From Manis javanica (taxonomy: Eukaryota; Chordata; Mammalia; Pholidota; Manidae): 64,000 nt of DNA. Positions 1 to 11,546 of this stretch are shown piece after piece. The notes below the pieces were generated by a model. That model saw nothing but the letters and a program-made list of their open reading frames with translations, had not been told where the DNA came from and did no database searches. Each line of letters starts with the position of its first letter. The first letter of the stretch is position 1. The DNA is taken from NCBI RefSeq assembly GCF_040802235.1, contig NC_133157.1:26553501-26617500 (forward strand). Direction: 5' to 3'. A program made the position numbers and the translations under genes.

Positions 1-2148
1 TATTTAGGGTTTTTTTTATGTACAATATCATGTCATCTGCAAACAGGGGAAGTTTAACTTCTTCCTCGCCAATCTGGATGCCTTTTATTTCTCTGTGTTG
101 TCTGATTGCCATGGCCAGGACCTCCAGTACTATGTTGAATAGAAGTGGGGTGAGTGGGCATCCTTGTCTTTTTCCCGATCTTAAAGGAAAAGCTTTTAGC
201 TTCTTGCTCTTCAGTATAATGTTGGCTGTGGGTTTTTCATATATGGCCTTTATTATGTTGAAGTACTTGCCCTGTATACCCATTTTATTGAGAGTTTTTA
301 TCATGAATGGATGTTAAATTGTGTCAAATGCTTTTTCAGCATTTATGGAATTATCATGTGGTTTTTGTCCTTTTTTTTAATGTGGTGGGTGATGGTGGAT
401 TTTTGAATGTTGTACCATCCTTGCATCCCTGGAATAAATCCTTCTTGATCATGATGTATGATACTTTTGATGTATTTTTGAATTTGTTTTTCTAATACTT
501 TGTTGAGTATTTTTGCATCTATGTTCATCCTGGATATTGGTCTGTGCTTTTCTTTTTATGTGGTGTGTTTGTCTGGTTTTGGTATTAGAGTGATGCTAGC
601 CTCATAGAATGAGTTTGGAAGTATTCCCTCCTCTTCTATTTTTTTGGAAAACTTTAAGGAGAATTGATACTAGGCCTTCACTAAATGTTTGATAAAATTC
701 AGCAGAGAAGCCATCTGGTCCCAGGGTTTTGTTCTTAGGTAGATTTTTTATTACCAGTTCAATTTCGTTGCTGGTAATTGGTCTGTTCAGATTTTCTGTT
801 TCTTCCTTGGCCCCCTTGGAAGGTTGTGTTTTTCTAGAAAGTTGTCCATTTTTTCTAGTTTATCCAGTTTGTTAGCATCTAGGTTTTCATAGTATTCTCT
901 AATACATTTTTGTATTTCTATGGTGTCTGTAGTCATTTTTCCTTTCTCATTTCTGATTCTGTTTATGTGTATAAACTCTTTTTTTCTTGATAAGTCTGGC
1001 TAAGGTTTTATCTATTTTGTTTATTTTGTCAGAGAAGCAGCTCCTGCTTTCATTGATTCTATTGTTTTATTCTCAATTTCATTTATTTGTGCTGTAATCT
1101 TTATTATGTCCCTCCTTCTACTGAATTTGGGCTTCATCTTTTCTTCTTTTTCTAGTTTCATTAATTGTGAGTTTAGACTGCTTATATGGGATTGTTCTTC
1201 TTTCTTCAATTAGGCCTGTATTGCAATATTCTTTTCTCTTAGCACAGCCTCAGCTGCATCCCACAGATTTTGTGGTGTTGAATTATTGTTGTCATTTATG
1301 TCCATATGTTGCTTCATCTCTGTTTTTATTTGGTCATTGATCCATTGGTTATTTAGGAGAATGTTGTGAAGCCTCCATGTGTTTGTGGAATTTTTCATTT
1401 TCTTTGCATAATTTATTTTTAGTTTCTTACCTTTGTGATCTGAGAAACTGGTTGGTACAATTTCAATCTTTTTGAATTTACTTAGGCTCTTTTTGTGTCC
1501 TAGTATATGATCTATTCTTGAAAATGTTCCATGTGAACTTTAGAAGAATATGTATTCTGTTGCTTTTGGGTGTAGAGTTCTGTAGATGTCTGTTAGGTCC
1601 ATCTGTTCTATAGTGTTGTTCAGTGTCTCTGTCTCCTTACTTATCTTCTGTCTGGTTTATCTGTCCTTCAGAGTGGAGTGTTGAAGTCTCCTAGAAAGTA
1701 TGCATTGCATTCTATTTCCCCTTTGAATTCTATTAGTTTTTTTTTCACATATGTGGGTGCTCCTGTGTTGGGAGCATAGATATGTATAATGATTCTATCT
1801 TCTGGTTGGATAGACCCCTTTATCATTCCCTAATGTCCCTTTTTGTCTCTTGTTAGTTTCTTTGTTTTGAAGTCTATTTTGTTTGATACAAGTACTGCAA
1901 CTCCTGCTTTTTTGTCTGGGTTAGTTACATGAAATATGTTTTTCCATCCCTTCACTTTTAGTCTGTGTATGTCTTTGGGTTTGAAGTGAGTCTCTTGCAG
2001 GCAGCATATAGATGGGTCTTTTTTTTTAATCCATTCAGTGACTCTATGTCTTTTTATTCATTTTTCCATTCAGTCCATTTCATTCAGTCCATTCATTCAG
2101 TCCATTTACATTTAGGGTGATTATCAATAGGTATGTATTTGTTGCCAT
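1..2148 (-). pseudogene. L1-A ORF2 relic (endonuclease and reverse transcriptase), partial
   Basis: On the minus strand this region reads as L1 ORF2 from its start (ATG near 2148) through the AP-like endonuclease domain and into the reverse transcriptase. The catalytic FADD motif lies at the very left edge. The frame is broken many times: only short stretches such as 1210-1398 and 1021-1209 stay open. The C-terminal third lies outside the window. ORF2p normally nicks target DNA and copies L1 RNA in place; this copy cannot encode it. Confidence 0.88.
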
Positions 2149-2406
2149 TGTAGGCTTTAGATTTGTGGTTACCAAAGGTTAAAGGTTCATTTCCTTACTT
2201 TCTAAGAGTCTAACTTAACTCACTTAATATGCTGTTACAAACACAATCTAAAGGTTTTTTTATTTTTCTCCTCCTTTTTCTTCCTCCTCCATTCTTATAT
2301 ATTAGGTATCATATTCTGTATTCTATCCCTTGATTGACTTTGGGGATAGTTAATTTAATTTTTCATTTGCCTAGTAATTAGCTATTCTACTTTCTTTACT
2401 GTGGTT

Positions 2407-3293
2407 TTATTTCTTCTGGTGACAGCTATTTAGCGTTAGGAACACTTCCGTCTGTAGCAGTCCCTCCAAAATATACAGTAGAGATGGTTTGTGGGAGGTA
2501 AATTCTCTCAGCTTTTGCTTATCTGAAAATTGTTTAATCTCTCCTTCAAATTTAAATGATAATCTTGCTGGATAAAGTAATCTTGGTTCCAGGCCCTTCT
2601 GCTTTATTGCATTAAGTATATTATGCCACTCCCTTCTGTCCTGTTAGGTTTCTGCGGAAAAGTCTGATGTTAGGCTGATGGGCTTTCCTTTGTATGTGAT
2701 CTTATTTCTCTCTCTGGCTGCTTTTAATAGTCTGTCCTTATCCTTGAATTTTGCCAGTTTTATTACTATATGTCTTGGTGTTGTCTTCCTTGGGTCCCTT
2801 GTGTTGGGAGATCTATGAATCTCCATGGCCTGAGAGACTGTCTCCTTCCCCAGATTGGGGAAGTTTTCAGCAACTATCCCTCCATCACTTTCTATCCCTC
2901 TCTCTTTCTCTTCTTCTGGTATCCCAATAATGTGAATATTGTTCCATTTGTATTGGTCACACAGTTCTCTCAATATTATTTCATTCTTAGAGATCCTTTT
3001 TACTCTCTGTGCCTCAGCTTCTTTGTATTCCTCTTCTCTAGTTTCTATTTCATTTATGGTATCCTCCACTGTATCCAACCTGCTTTTAATACCCTCCATT
3101 ATGCTCTTCAATGGTTGGATCTCCAACCTTAATTCATTCCTGAGTTCTTGGATATCATTCCGTACCTCCATTAGCATGTTGATGATTTTTATTTTGAACT
3201 CCCTTTCTGGAAGAGTCATAAGGTCCATGTCATTTAATCTTTCTCTGGAGTTATATTAATTTTACCCTGGACCAGGTTCCTTTGGCATTTCAT
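2407..3293 (-). pseudogene. L1-A ORF1 relic (RNA-binding chaperone protein)
   Basis: The reading frame encodes an L1 ORF1 protein, which coats L1 RNA in the cytoplasm as a coiled-coil trimer. The longest open stretch is 2644-3228. It shows the coiled-coil part (MEVRNDIQELRNELRLE), then the central RNA-recognition-like part (NNIHIIGIPEEE) and the C-terminal part (KDKDRLLKAARERNKITYKG). The ATG at 3293 reads MKCQRNLVQ but is out of frame with the main block and meets a stop, so the N-terminus is frameshifted. A leucine codon after SAET has become TAA near 2644. The frame then stays readable to a natural stop at 2407. Confidence 0.85.
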
Positions 3294-3925
3294 ATTTTTA
3301 TATGGCGCCCTCTAGTGTCCAGAAGCTCTACTCTGAAGGTGCTCTGCCCCTGAAGTAATGTTGTGGGTCGCTGGGGAGTAATATTGATGCCTGGGAGGGA
3401 GGAAAGAGCTGTTTCCTGCTTCCCGGCTGTTATGCCTGTCTCCACTGCCTGAACCAGTGGGCCGAGCACACAGGTATAAGCCTTTGTCCCAGAGCAGCCG
3501 GATATGAATCTTTGCTGTCCACAAGTGGCTGGAATCTCAGTCTCTCCAGGAATTCTGCCTGTATTAGCTTTCCAACCCCATAATCACACGAGTCTCATGA
3601 AAGCACCATGAAATGTAGGTTTGTGCTCCCAGAGCAGATCTCTGGAGCTAGGTATTCAGCAGTCCCAGGCCTTCCACTCCCTCCTTGTTCCATTTATCTT
3701 ACTCCCTCTGGTGAGCTGGGCTGGGGGAAGGGCTTGGTTCCTGCCAGGCCACAGCTTTGGTACATTACCCTGTTCCGTGAGGTCTGCTCTTTTCTCCAGG
3801 TGTATGCATTCTGGTGCCATCCTCTTTCATGTTGCTCTTTCAGGATTAGTTGCTCCAAGTATATTTTCTATTTGTATACAATTTTAGGAGGAAGCCTCTG
3901 TCTCTCCTCTCATGCCACCATCTTT

Positions 3926-5632
3926 AATCCAATCTCCACACTATCTTTTATAATTATTTTCATTAATTAATGGTGATAGTGCTAATGTAAGTACTGCCTT
4001 CATTCTTGTTTTGATTACTTCTTATTTATTCAACCATGTATGTGTCTGTTTGAGGCAGGGATTCAGTGCTGGATATGATATTTTCACTACTAAAGATTAG
4101 CTCCAGATGGCTCTGTAATATAGAGGAGAAAATTTAGGATCATATAAAGGTCATGCAGGTCATAAATGGTCACTATGTCTTAAATCCATTGTCTGCCTAT
4201 ATTATGTTAATTTTATAATACAGTTGACCCTTGAACAACATGGGATTGAACTGCATGAGTCTGCTTATATGTGGATTTTTATCAATAAATATATTGAAAA
4301 TTTTGTTTTAGATTTTTAACAATTTGTGAAAACATTTTCTTTCCTTTTGCTTACTTTAGTGTAACATATATGTTGTAACATATTACATACATCAGTTCTA
4401 ATCAACTGACGTTATTGACAAGTCTTCTGGTCAACAGTAGGCTATTAGTAGTTATGTTATTGTGCAAATGTTATGCATGGACTTTTGACCGCATGGAGCA
4501 TTGGCACATCTAACCCCTGCATTTTTTAAGGGTCAACTGTATATTTGAGAAATAAATTAAATGTCAAGAGATATTTCAGAAGGACAGGAAGAGCTATGAG
4601 AAATTCTTCAAATGGGAAGAAACATTGTCTATTAATGATGTGGCCATTTCTCTCAGGGAGAATCACAATTTTGATTTTTTATCAGGGCCTTTTCATTTGG
4701 AAAAGTATTGGGAATTATAGTTCAAGTGATGAAATAATATATAGAGTCCATTTCTTTTATTTCTCTATGTGGTGTTTCAGATTTTTTGACTGCATTTTCA
4801 CTGTTCATTTTTTATTTTCATTAATTAACTAACTCAACAGTTAATGACTACCTGCTATTTTTAATTAACTTGGCATTGGACTTCATCAGAGAACAGTAAG
4901 CTGAAGTTCTGTCATTCAGAAGATTTTAGAAGCCAGCAAGTGGTTATAGTTTAAAAGAATATCTTCTGTAGTAGTTTAGGGTTAGGGTATCATAGAGTAG
5001 GGAAAAACTAACTCAGGGCAGTACTGGAAGGCTTTACAGAGGAGGTGACACTTGACTTATTTCTTCTGTTATTATAAGATTTCACTAGAAAAGAGGGAGA
5101 AATATGAAATGCAGTGAAAATAGAATGTGCTATTGTTTTGAGGAGATAAGCAACATGATAGAATTGTATAACTATGCAGTGAGTGCAGGACAGTATGTGT
5201 TAGGGAATGGGAGCAAAATGGGTAGGACACAAGATGAAATATGTGGTTGGAAATGTAGGTTGAGGTCAGATTATGTCTCCAGGTAAAATAATTTTTTAAA
5301 AGCATAAGCAAGAACTATTTCAAAAATATTTCCAATAGAGCATATTTAAAGATAAGTATTTTGTTAAGTAGCTATGTATGTTGGATTTTTTTGTCTTGTT
5401 CCCATAGTTTACTTGCATTGCTTAGACTTCTTAGCCCTACATATTTTAGGAGATCACTTTTCAGAAAGTCATTTTCAGAAAGTGGTATAATTGCACTATA
5501 ATTAGATCTTATAATTTCTAACTCTGAAAATCTGATTCTATGTGACCTTCTTTTGCTTTCTTTGTATTTAAACCCTTGCCTCAAAATATATGAGCTTCTT
5601 TTGTGCATGAACACAAAGATGGCAGTTTCTCA
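3926..5632. other. Tandem duplication arm 1 (non-coding part)
   Basis: This stretch aligns almost continuously with 10110-11502 and then 17698-18026. Shared words include 'gatatttcagaaggacaag' and 'tttggaaaagtattgggaat', with scattered substitutions and short indels. It contains a Tigger-type transposon (4221-4539) and ends at the stop codon of a minus-strand OR relic. The open stretch at 4545-4832 has a counterpart at 10732-11013, but the two differ by frameshifts, so I do not call a gene. Apart from the transposon and the OR stump I recognise no gene. Confidence 0.8.
4221..4539. mobile_element. Tigger2/MER28-like non-autonomous DNA transposon, arm 1
   Basis: The ends are inverted repeats: cagttgacccttgaacaaca on the left and the complementary 'ttttttaagggtcaactg' on the right, flanked by TA as expected for a Tc1/mariner-class Tigger insertion. 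The body matches what I remember of the Tigger2/MER28 consensus ('tcttctggtcaacagtag', 'atcaactgac'). It has no coding capacity. Because it is also present at the same place in arm 2, it was inserted before the local duplication. Confidence 0.75.
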
Positions 5633-5834
5633 TCATTTTCTCCAAAACCAGTGTCTACTCATTAATTTTCGCATAGCCCCAAGCACCTCCTGTTTCTCAG
5701 GCTTTAGATGATAGGACTGAGCATGGGGCAACTTACCCAAAGAATGGGTTAATCAGTTTGCCTAAATCATGTCTTTGGACATTAGCTTTATGTACATGAA
5801 GAGGATTAACCCATAAGATACAGTCACCACTGTT
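5633..5834 (-). pseudogene. Olfactory receptor pseudogene stump (C-terminal end, OR13-like)
   Basis: The minus strand encodes the end of an OR exon. It shows TM6 (TVVTVSYGLILFMYIKLMSK), an in-frame TAG after KDMI, a TM7 remnant (PMLSPII, then a stop where Y is expected, then SLRNQEVLGAMRKL with a one-base shift), and a final stop at 5633-5635. It is the counterpart of the longer relic at 18027-18956. Everything upstream of TM6 is gone: at 5834/5835 the sequence switches abruptly to L1 ORF2 sequence. It cannot make a receptor. Confidence 0.85.
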
Positions 5835-7572
5835 GGACACTTAGGCCACTTTTGTGTCTTGGCTATTATAAATAATGCAGCAGTAAACATAGGGGTGCAT
5901 ATATCTTTTTGAATCAGGGATTTTGTTTTCTTCAGGTAAATTCCTAGAAGTGGAATTACTGGGTCAAATGGTATTTCTGTTTTTAGTGTTTTGGGGGAAC
6001 ATCCATTTTGCTTTCCATAGAAGTTGTACCAATTCACATTCCCATCAACAGTGCTGGAGGGTTCCCATTTCTACACATTCTCATCAACACTATTTCTTCT
6101 CTTTTGGATAGTGGACATTCTGACTGGTGTGGGGTGATATCTCATTGTGGTTTTGATTTGCATTTCCCTAATGATTAGAAATGTGGAACCTCTTTTCATG
6201 TGCCTATGGCAATCTGTATTTCTTCTTTGGAGAAATGTCTGTTCAGGTCCTCTGCCCATTTTTTAATCAGGTTATTTGTTTTTTGTTGTTGTGGCACATG
6301 AGTTCTTGATATATTTTGGATGTTAATCCCTTATTGGATAAATTGTTTGTGGATATATTTTCCCATATTGTAGTATATTCTCTATGTTGCCTTTTTGTTC
6401 TGCTGATTTTGTACTTTGCTGTATTGAAAGTTTAGTTTGATGTAGTCACTCTGGTCATTTTTTGTTTCCCATGCCTGAGGAGATGTGTTCAGGAAAAAAT
6501 TGCTCATGCTTATTTTCAAGAGATTTTTGCCTGTTTTCCTCTAAGAGTTTTATGGTTTCATGTCTTAATTCAGGTTTTTTATCCATTTTGAGTTTACTTT
6601 GTGTATGGAGTCAGACAGTTATCCAATTTCATTCTCTTTCATGTAGCTGTCCAGTTTTCTAAACACCAGTTATTGAAGAGGATGTCTTTACCCTATTGTG
6701 TATTCATGGCTCCTTTATCATGTATTAATAGACCATATATGCATGGGTTTATACCTGGGGTCTCTATTTTTTCCATTCATTTATGGGTCTGTTCTTATGC
6801 CAGTAACATACTGTTTTGATTACTGTAGCTTTATAGTATACCTCAAAATCAGGGAGAGTGATACCCCCAGGTTTGTTCTTAGGATTGCTTTGGCTACTCA
6901 TGGTCTTTTGTAGTTGTATATGAATTTTAGGATTATTAGTTCTAGTTTTGGAAGAATGCTGTTGATACTTTGATAGGAATTGCATTTAATCTGTAATTGC
7001 TTTGGGCAGGATGTCCATTTGGCAATGTTAATGTTTTCTGTCTATAAGCATGGGATTAATTGACACTTGTTGGTGCCTTCTTTAACTTCTCTCATGAGTG
7101 TCTTATAGTTTTCAGACTACAGGTTTTTCACTTCCTTGGTTAGGTTTATTCCTAGATATTTATTCTTTTTGATGCAACTTTAAATGGATTTGTTTTCCTG
7201 ATGTCTCTTTCTGCTACTTCATTGTTAGTACATAGAAATGCAACATTTCTGTGTAGTAATTTTCTATCCTGAATCTTTGCTGAATTCAGTTATTAGTTCT
7301 AATAGTTTTTGTGCAGTCTTTAGGGTTTTCTATGTATAATATCCTGTCATCTGCAAATAGTGACAGTTTAACTTCTTCCTAACCTATTTGGATGCCTTTT
7401 ATCTCTTTGTGTTGTGTGATTGAATTGCTAGGACCTCGAGTGCTGTGTTGAATAGAAGTGGTGAGAGTAGGCATCCTTGTCTTGTTCTTGATATTAGAGG
7501 AAAAGCTTTTATCTTTTCACCAGTGAGTATGTTGTTAGCTGTGGGTTTGTCATATATGGACTTTATTTCTTC
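5835..7572 (-). mobile_element. L1-B1, internal L1 fragment truncated at both ends
   Basis: Minus-strand L1 ORF2 sequence running from the C-terminal domain (EIPFDPVIPLLGIYLKKT on the reverse strand near 5950) back into the reverse transcriptase. The catalytic motif reads FADDRILY near 7345. The 3' UTR and poly(A) tail are missing because the element ends at the junction with the OR stump at 5834/5835. The other end stops near 7572, where a second L1 fragment starts at a more 3' point of ORF2. Confidence 0.85.
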
Positions 7573-8334
7573 TTTGTGTTGTTTTCATCAGCATATTATA
7601 GTTCTCAGTGTAACCGCCTTTCATCCCCTTGGTAAAATTAATTCCTCAGTATTTTATATTTTATGGATTTTTATTTATTCTTTTTGATGCATTTCTAAAT
7701 GGGATTGTTTTCTTAAGTTCTCTTTCTGATAGTTCATTGATAGTGTAGAAATGCAACAGATTTTTGTATATTGGTTTTGTGTTCTCTAATTATGCTGAAT
7801 TCATTTATTAGTCCTATCAGTTTATTTTTGGGTTTTCTTTATATGATATCATGTCATCTACAAATAGAGATAGTTTTACTTCTTCCAGTTTGGATACTTT
7901 TTATTTCTTTTTCTTGCCTAATTGCTCTGACTGAAAGTTCCATTACAGTGTTGAATAAATGTGGCTAGAGTTGGCATCTTTGTCTTGTTCCTGATTTTAG
8001 AGGAAATGCTTAGCCTTTCACTGTTGAGTATGAAATCAGCTGTGAGCTTGTCATATATGGGCTTTATTGTGTTGAATTGTGTTCCCTCAATACTCAGTCT
8101 ATTGAGAGTTTCATCAGGAATGGTTGTTGAATTTTATCCAATGCTATTTCTGTATCTATTGAGATGATCATATGAATTTACCATTTATTTTGCTAATATG
8201 GTGTATCATAATGATTGATTTACAGATGTTGAGCCATCTTTGCATCCCTGGAATAAATCCCACTTGATCATGGTGTATGATTTTTTTAATGCATTGTTGA
8301 ATTCTGTTTACTAATATTTTGTTGAGAATTTTGC
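7573..8334 (-). mobile_element. L1-B2, older L1 ORF2 fragment abutting L1-B1
   Basis: This repeats part of the ORF2 region already covered by L1-B1 ('cctcagtattttat' again precedes 'tctttttgatgca'), so it is a separate fragment or an internal duplication rather than a continuation. It is more diverged: the catalytic motif reads FVDDMIS. It continues to about 8334 in the endonuclease-to-RT linker region, where L1 similarity stops. The exact left boundary is uncertain by some tens of bases. Confidence 0.75.
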
Positions 8335-9825
8335 CTTATACTTTATTAATCTCTGCTATTGTCTTTACTCTTTCTTTTTTTTCTTTCTGGTTGCCAATTG
8401 ATGTAGGTTAGACCTTTTGAATTTGCCTCCACATCCTTGATTCTTTATCACCTCCATTCTTGCTGCTGAATGTATTTATTGAATTAAAAAATTTATGATA
8501 TTGTATTATACAGTTCTAGAATTTCCATGTGTTTATTTTTATTTTTATTCACTTTTCCTGTGAGCATATTCTCCTTTACTTCATTTAAATAGTTATAAGT
8601 ACATGTTTATGTAGTTGCCTTGTCAGCCTTTCTGCTAATTCTAACACTTGGGCTATCTCAGGGTTGGTTTCCATAGATTGCCTTGTTATCTTGAACGTGG
8701 TCACATGTTCCTGATTCTTTGTATAATGAGTAATTTTGGATATTATTCTGGACATTGTTTGTGTGGTATTATAGAGACTCTGAATTCAATTAAATTTCTC
8801 TGAATTTTTTAATGTTTTTATTTTAGGATATCTCTGGTTTCACTCAAATTGAAAATTTGATATTTTCATTAACAGTTAATATCTCAGTTCAAGTTTTTTT
8901 TCATCTTTAGCTGAGTTGTCAATATATTCAATCAGAATATGGCCAAGATTTTTATGTGAATTTGGCATTTCCTTTTCTCTCCCTTTTCTTGAGTTCCCCT
9001 CTTACTTTATTTACAGTGGCTACATTTTACCAAAACTCTGCTGGCTTTTCTAGAAAGACTGCCATTTTGCTTTCAGTTTTCAGTACCTCACACAGAGCCT
9101 TGTTCAGCCTATAGCCATAAAAATGTGAAATTCATACCGAAACATTACTTCATCCAAGTGATTTTTTTGTGTGTGTTTTGGGCAAAGTTTGTAGTTCTCA
9201 TATTTAATATGCTTGAGTCTGGTAGGTGTTTATTTGGCCATAGTGAAAGCAACAAAAATCAGAAGTCCTTCTGATTTTTTTTATATTTGTATTTCTTCCC
9301 TTCTCTGTGATGGCTTCCTTGATTCATTAAATGATCATACATATGTTGTTTCCTAATATACTTCATAAATAATTTAATGCTGATATTTGGAAAAGAGACT
9401 ATGCTACAGTGAATAAGGAATTTGAAATCCTCCTGAAGCAAGAGTTGCATGTACCATAAGGGTGAGATAATTTGGAATTTTCAATATTATATTTGAATGT
9501 ATTATATTATCCCAATAAGGGTTAAATATGGCATTACAGGAAAGAAGCTGGCTCATAAGAGGGGCTCGTTATGTTTTATTATCTTCCTTTTTAAAATCTA
9601 TCTTTTTAGTATCTTTCTACCTGTGGTCTACCCTTAGTCCATTCCATACTTGATCAGGTGAAATGAAGGCTGACATCCAGTGTTCGCTTCCTTTAGCCAC
9701 AGCATCCTCTTTGTTCACTTACTGTTAATGCTCCCTCCTTTTTGTGCCTTATTCAAATATAACCATTGGAATCCATGATAAACTGCTTTCTAGAACTCAG
9801 AAAACAAATGAACATTAATGATGGT
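8335..9825. other. Non-coding stretch, probably old interspersed repeat
   Basis: No gene is visible. The part from about 8380 to 9160 ('gctaattctaacacttgggc', 'ggatattattctggacattg') resembles a sequence I have seen repeatedly in mammalian genomes, so it is probably an ancient repeat, but I cannot name the family. From 9170 to 9825 I see nothing recognisable. Confidence 0.4.
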
Positions 9826-10170
9826 ATGAAAAGTAATATTTAAATAATGCATAATAAGTACATAAAATGTGCTAGGTAACTTATGTATGCTATTTTTAAG
9901 TTCCTTTTCATTAATTAATGCTGGTGAAAAGTGCAGCATATGATTGTCCTTCACTGTCTCATTCAGATACAGATACCTGGGATCCTTGCTTAATGTCCTT
10001 GTTTTCAAGAACCAGAGAGCGAATGAGGAAGGCAATAAATGGAAAAGGCAGTGTTATTTAATTAATGCATAATATATACATATAATGTGCCAGGTGTCAT
10101 ATATATGCACTATCTTTTAAAATTGTTTTCTTTAGTTAATTATGGTAGAGAGTGCTAATGTAACTATGGC
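9826..10170 (+). repeat. Short tandem duplication, period about 225 bp
   Basis: The segment near 9840-9930 ('taatgcataataagtacat ... ttcattaattaatg') recurs near 10065-10150 ('taatgcataatatatacat ... tagttaattatgg'). The second unit leads into duplication arm 2. Arm 1 begins with the matching text at about 3930, so this sequence sits at the breakpoint of the larger duplication. Confidence 0.5.
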
Positions 10171-11502
10171 CTTAAGTTTTGTGTTTTATACTTCTCTCAT
10201 TTATTCAAACATGTATGTGTCTGTTAGAGGCTGGAAATTCAATGTTGGATATGATATTTTCCCTACTAAGGATTAGTTCCAGATGGTTCTGTAAGGTAGA
10301 TGATAAATAGGATCATATAAAGGTCATACAGGTCATAAATGGTCCAAGACTTAAGCCCATGATCTGCCTTATATATCTTATATTAATTTTAGAATACAGT
10401 TGGCCCTTGAACAACATGGGTTTGAAGTGCATGGGTTTGCTTATATGTTGATTTTTTTCAATAAATATATTGGAAATTTTGTTTTAGATTTTTAACAGTT
10501 TGAGAAGGCATCTTCTTTCCCCTAACTTACTTTATTGTAAGGACACAGTATATAATATATATAAAACACAAAATATGTGGTAATCAACTGATATTATTGA
10601 CAAGGGTTCTGGTCAACAGCAGACTATTAGTTATGTTACATTATGGTGAAATCAAAAGTTATACATGGACTTTTGACTGAATGGAGGGTTGGCACATCTA
10701 ACCCTGCATTTTTCAAGGGTCAAATGTACATTTGAAAAATAAGTTAAAAGTCAAGAGATATTTCAGAAGGACAAGAAGAGCTATGAGAAACTCTTCAAAA
10801 GTGAAAGAAACATTGTCTATTAATGATGTGGTCATTTCTCTGGAGAATCACAATTTTGATTTGTATCAGGGCCTTTTCATTTGGAAAAGTATTGGGAATT
10901 GTAGTTCAAGGGATGAAATAATATATAGAATCCATTTTTTAAACTTCCCTGTATGTTATTTCAGATATTTGGACTTGTATTTTTACTATTTGTTTTCTAT
11001 TTTCATTACTTGATTAATTAAACAGTGAATGGCTACCTGCTATTCTTAATTAACTTGGCTTTGGACTACATCAGAGAACAGTGAGCCACAGTTCTGCCAT
11101 TTGGAATATTTTAGAAGCTTTCAAATGGTTATAGCATTTAAAAAAAGCCTTCTGTAGTAGGTTAGGGTCAGAGTAGCATGGGGGAGGAAATAACTAGCCC
11201 AAGGACATATGGGAAGACTTTACAGAAAATGTAACATCTGACTTATTTCTTCTTTTATTTCTAAGATTTCACTGTACAAGAGGGAGAAATATGAAATTCA
11301 GAGAAAATGGTATGTGCTATTGTTCTTAGGTGAGAAAAACATGAAATAAATAGGTAACTATGCTGTGAGTGGAGCACAGTATGTGCAAAAGCAATGGTGG
11401 CAAGGTGTGTGGGAAACGATGAAATATGTAATTGGAAATATAGGTTGGGGCCAGATTATGTTTCTGGGTAAAATAATTTTTTAAAAAGCATAAATAAAAA
11501 CT
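10110..11502. other. Tandem duplication arm 2, left part
   Basis: Counterpart of 3926-5300. It contains the second copy of the Tigger-type element and ends where L1-C was inserted, after 'gcataaataaaaactg'. Arm 1 has an uninterrupted version of this site ('gcataagcaagaactatttc'), which shows the state before insertion. The rest of the arm resumes at 17698. No gene is supported here. Confidence 0.8.
10397..10726. mobile_element. Tigger2/MER28-like non-autonomous DNA transposon, arm 2
   Basis: Second copy of the element at 4221-4539, at the same position in the duplicated unit. The left end reads cagttggcccttgaacaaca and the right end 'tttttcaagggtcaaatg', so both terminal repeats have picked up changes. 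It is somewhat longer internally than the arm 1 copy ('acacagtatataatatat' is retained). Non-coding. Confidence 0.75.
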
Positions 11503-11546
11503 GTTTATTGCCGTGAGGGGCCTCAGAGCTGTGCCTTTGCCCAGGG
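11503..11546 (-). repeat. Inverted copy of L1-C 5' UTR segment 12061-12104
   Basis: Reading 11503-11546 on the minus strand gives the sequence at 12061-12104 with 41 of 44 bases matching by eye (core ggggcctcagagct). It sits between the target-site sequence and the start of the regular L1 5' UTR, in place of the few expected leader bases seen in L1-G. At all three mismatches the inverted copy agrees with the homologous L1-G bases (47963-48005), so it keeps the original state. Confidence 0.85.

Larger units (their letters stand above)
1..3925 (-). mobile_element. L1-A, LINE-1 with intact 5' end, 3' end beyond the left edge
   Basis: This is an L1 read on the minus strand. Its 5' leader starts near 3925 (reverse strand motif gattaaagatggtggcat). 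ORF1 follows at about 3293-2407 and ORF2 begins near 2148. At position 1 the sequence is inside the reverse transcriptase, just after the intact FADDMILY catalytic motif, so the last part of ORF2 and the tail lie outside the window. The 5' UTR belongs to the same family as L1-H but is about 330 bp shorter, because it joins directly at 'cctttgtcccagagcag'. ORF1 and ORF2 both carry stops and frameshifts, so the element is dead. The right-hand boundary is where similarity to duplication arm 2 (10110 onward) begins. Confidence 0.93.

Noticed and set aside
4545..4832. A 95-codon plus-strand frame with a counterpart at 10732-11013 sharing KRYFRRTxRAMRNSS and YQGLFIWKSIGN segments, possibly a small gene pair
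   Set aside because: The two differ by compensating frameshifts in the middle (residues about 25-45 unrelated), there is no domain, and both lie in the same duplicated non-coding unit. Similarity is explained by the duplication.
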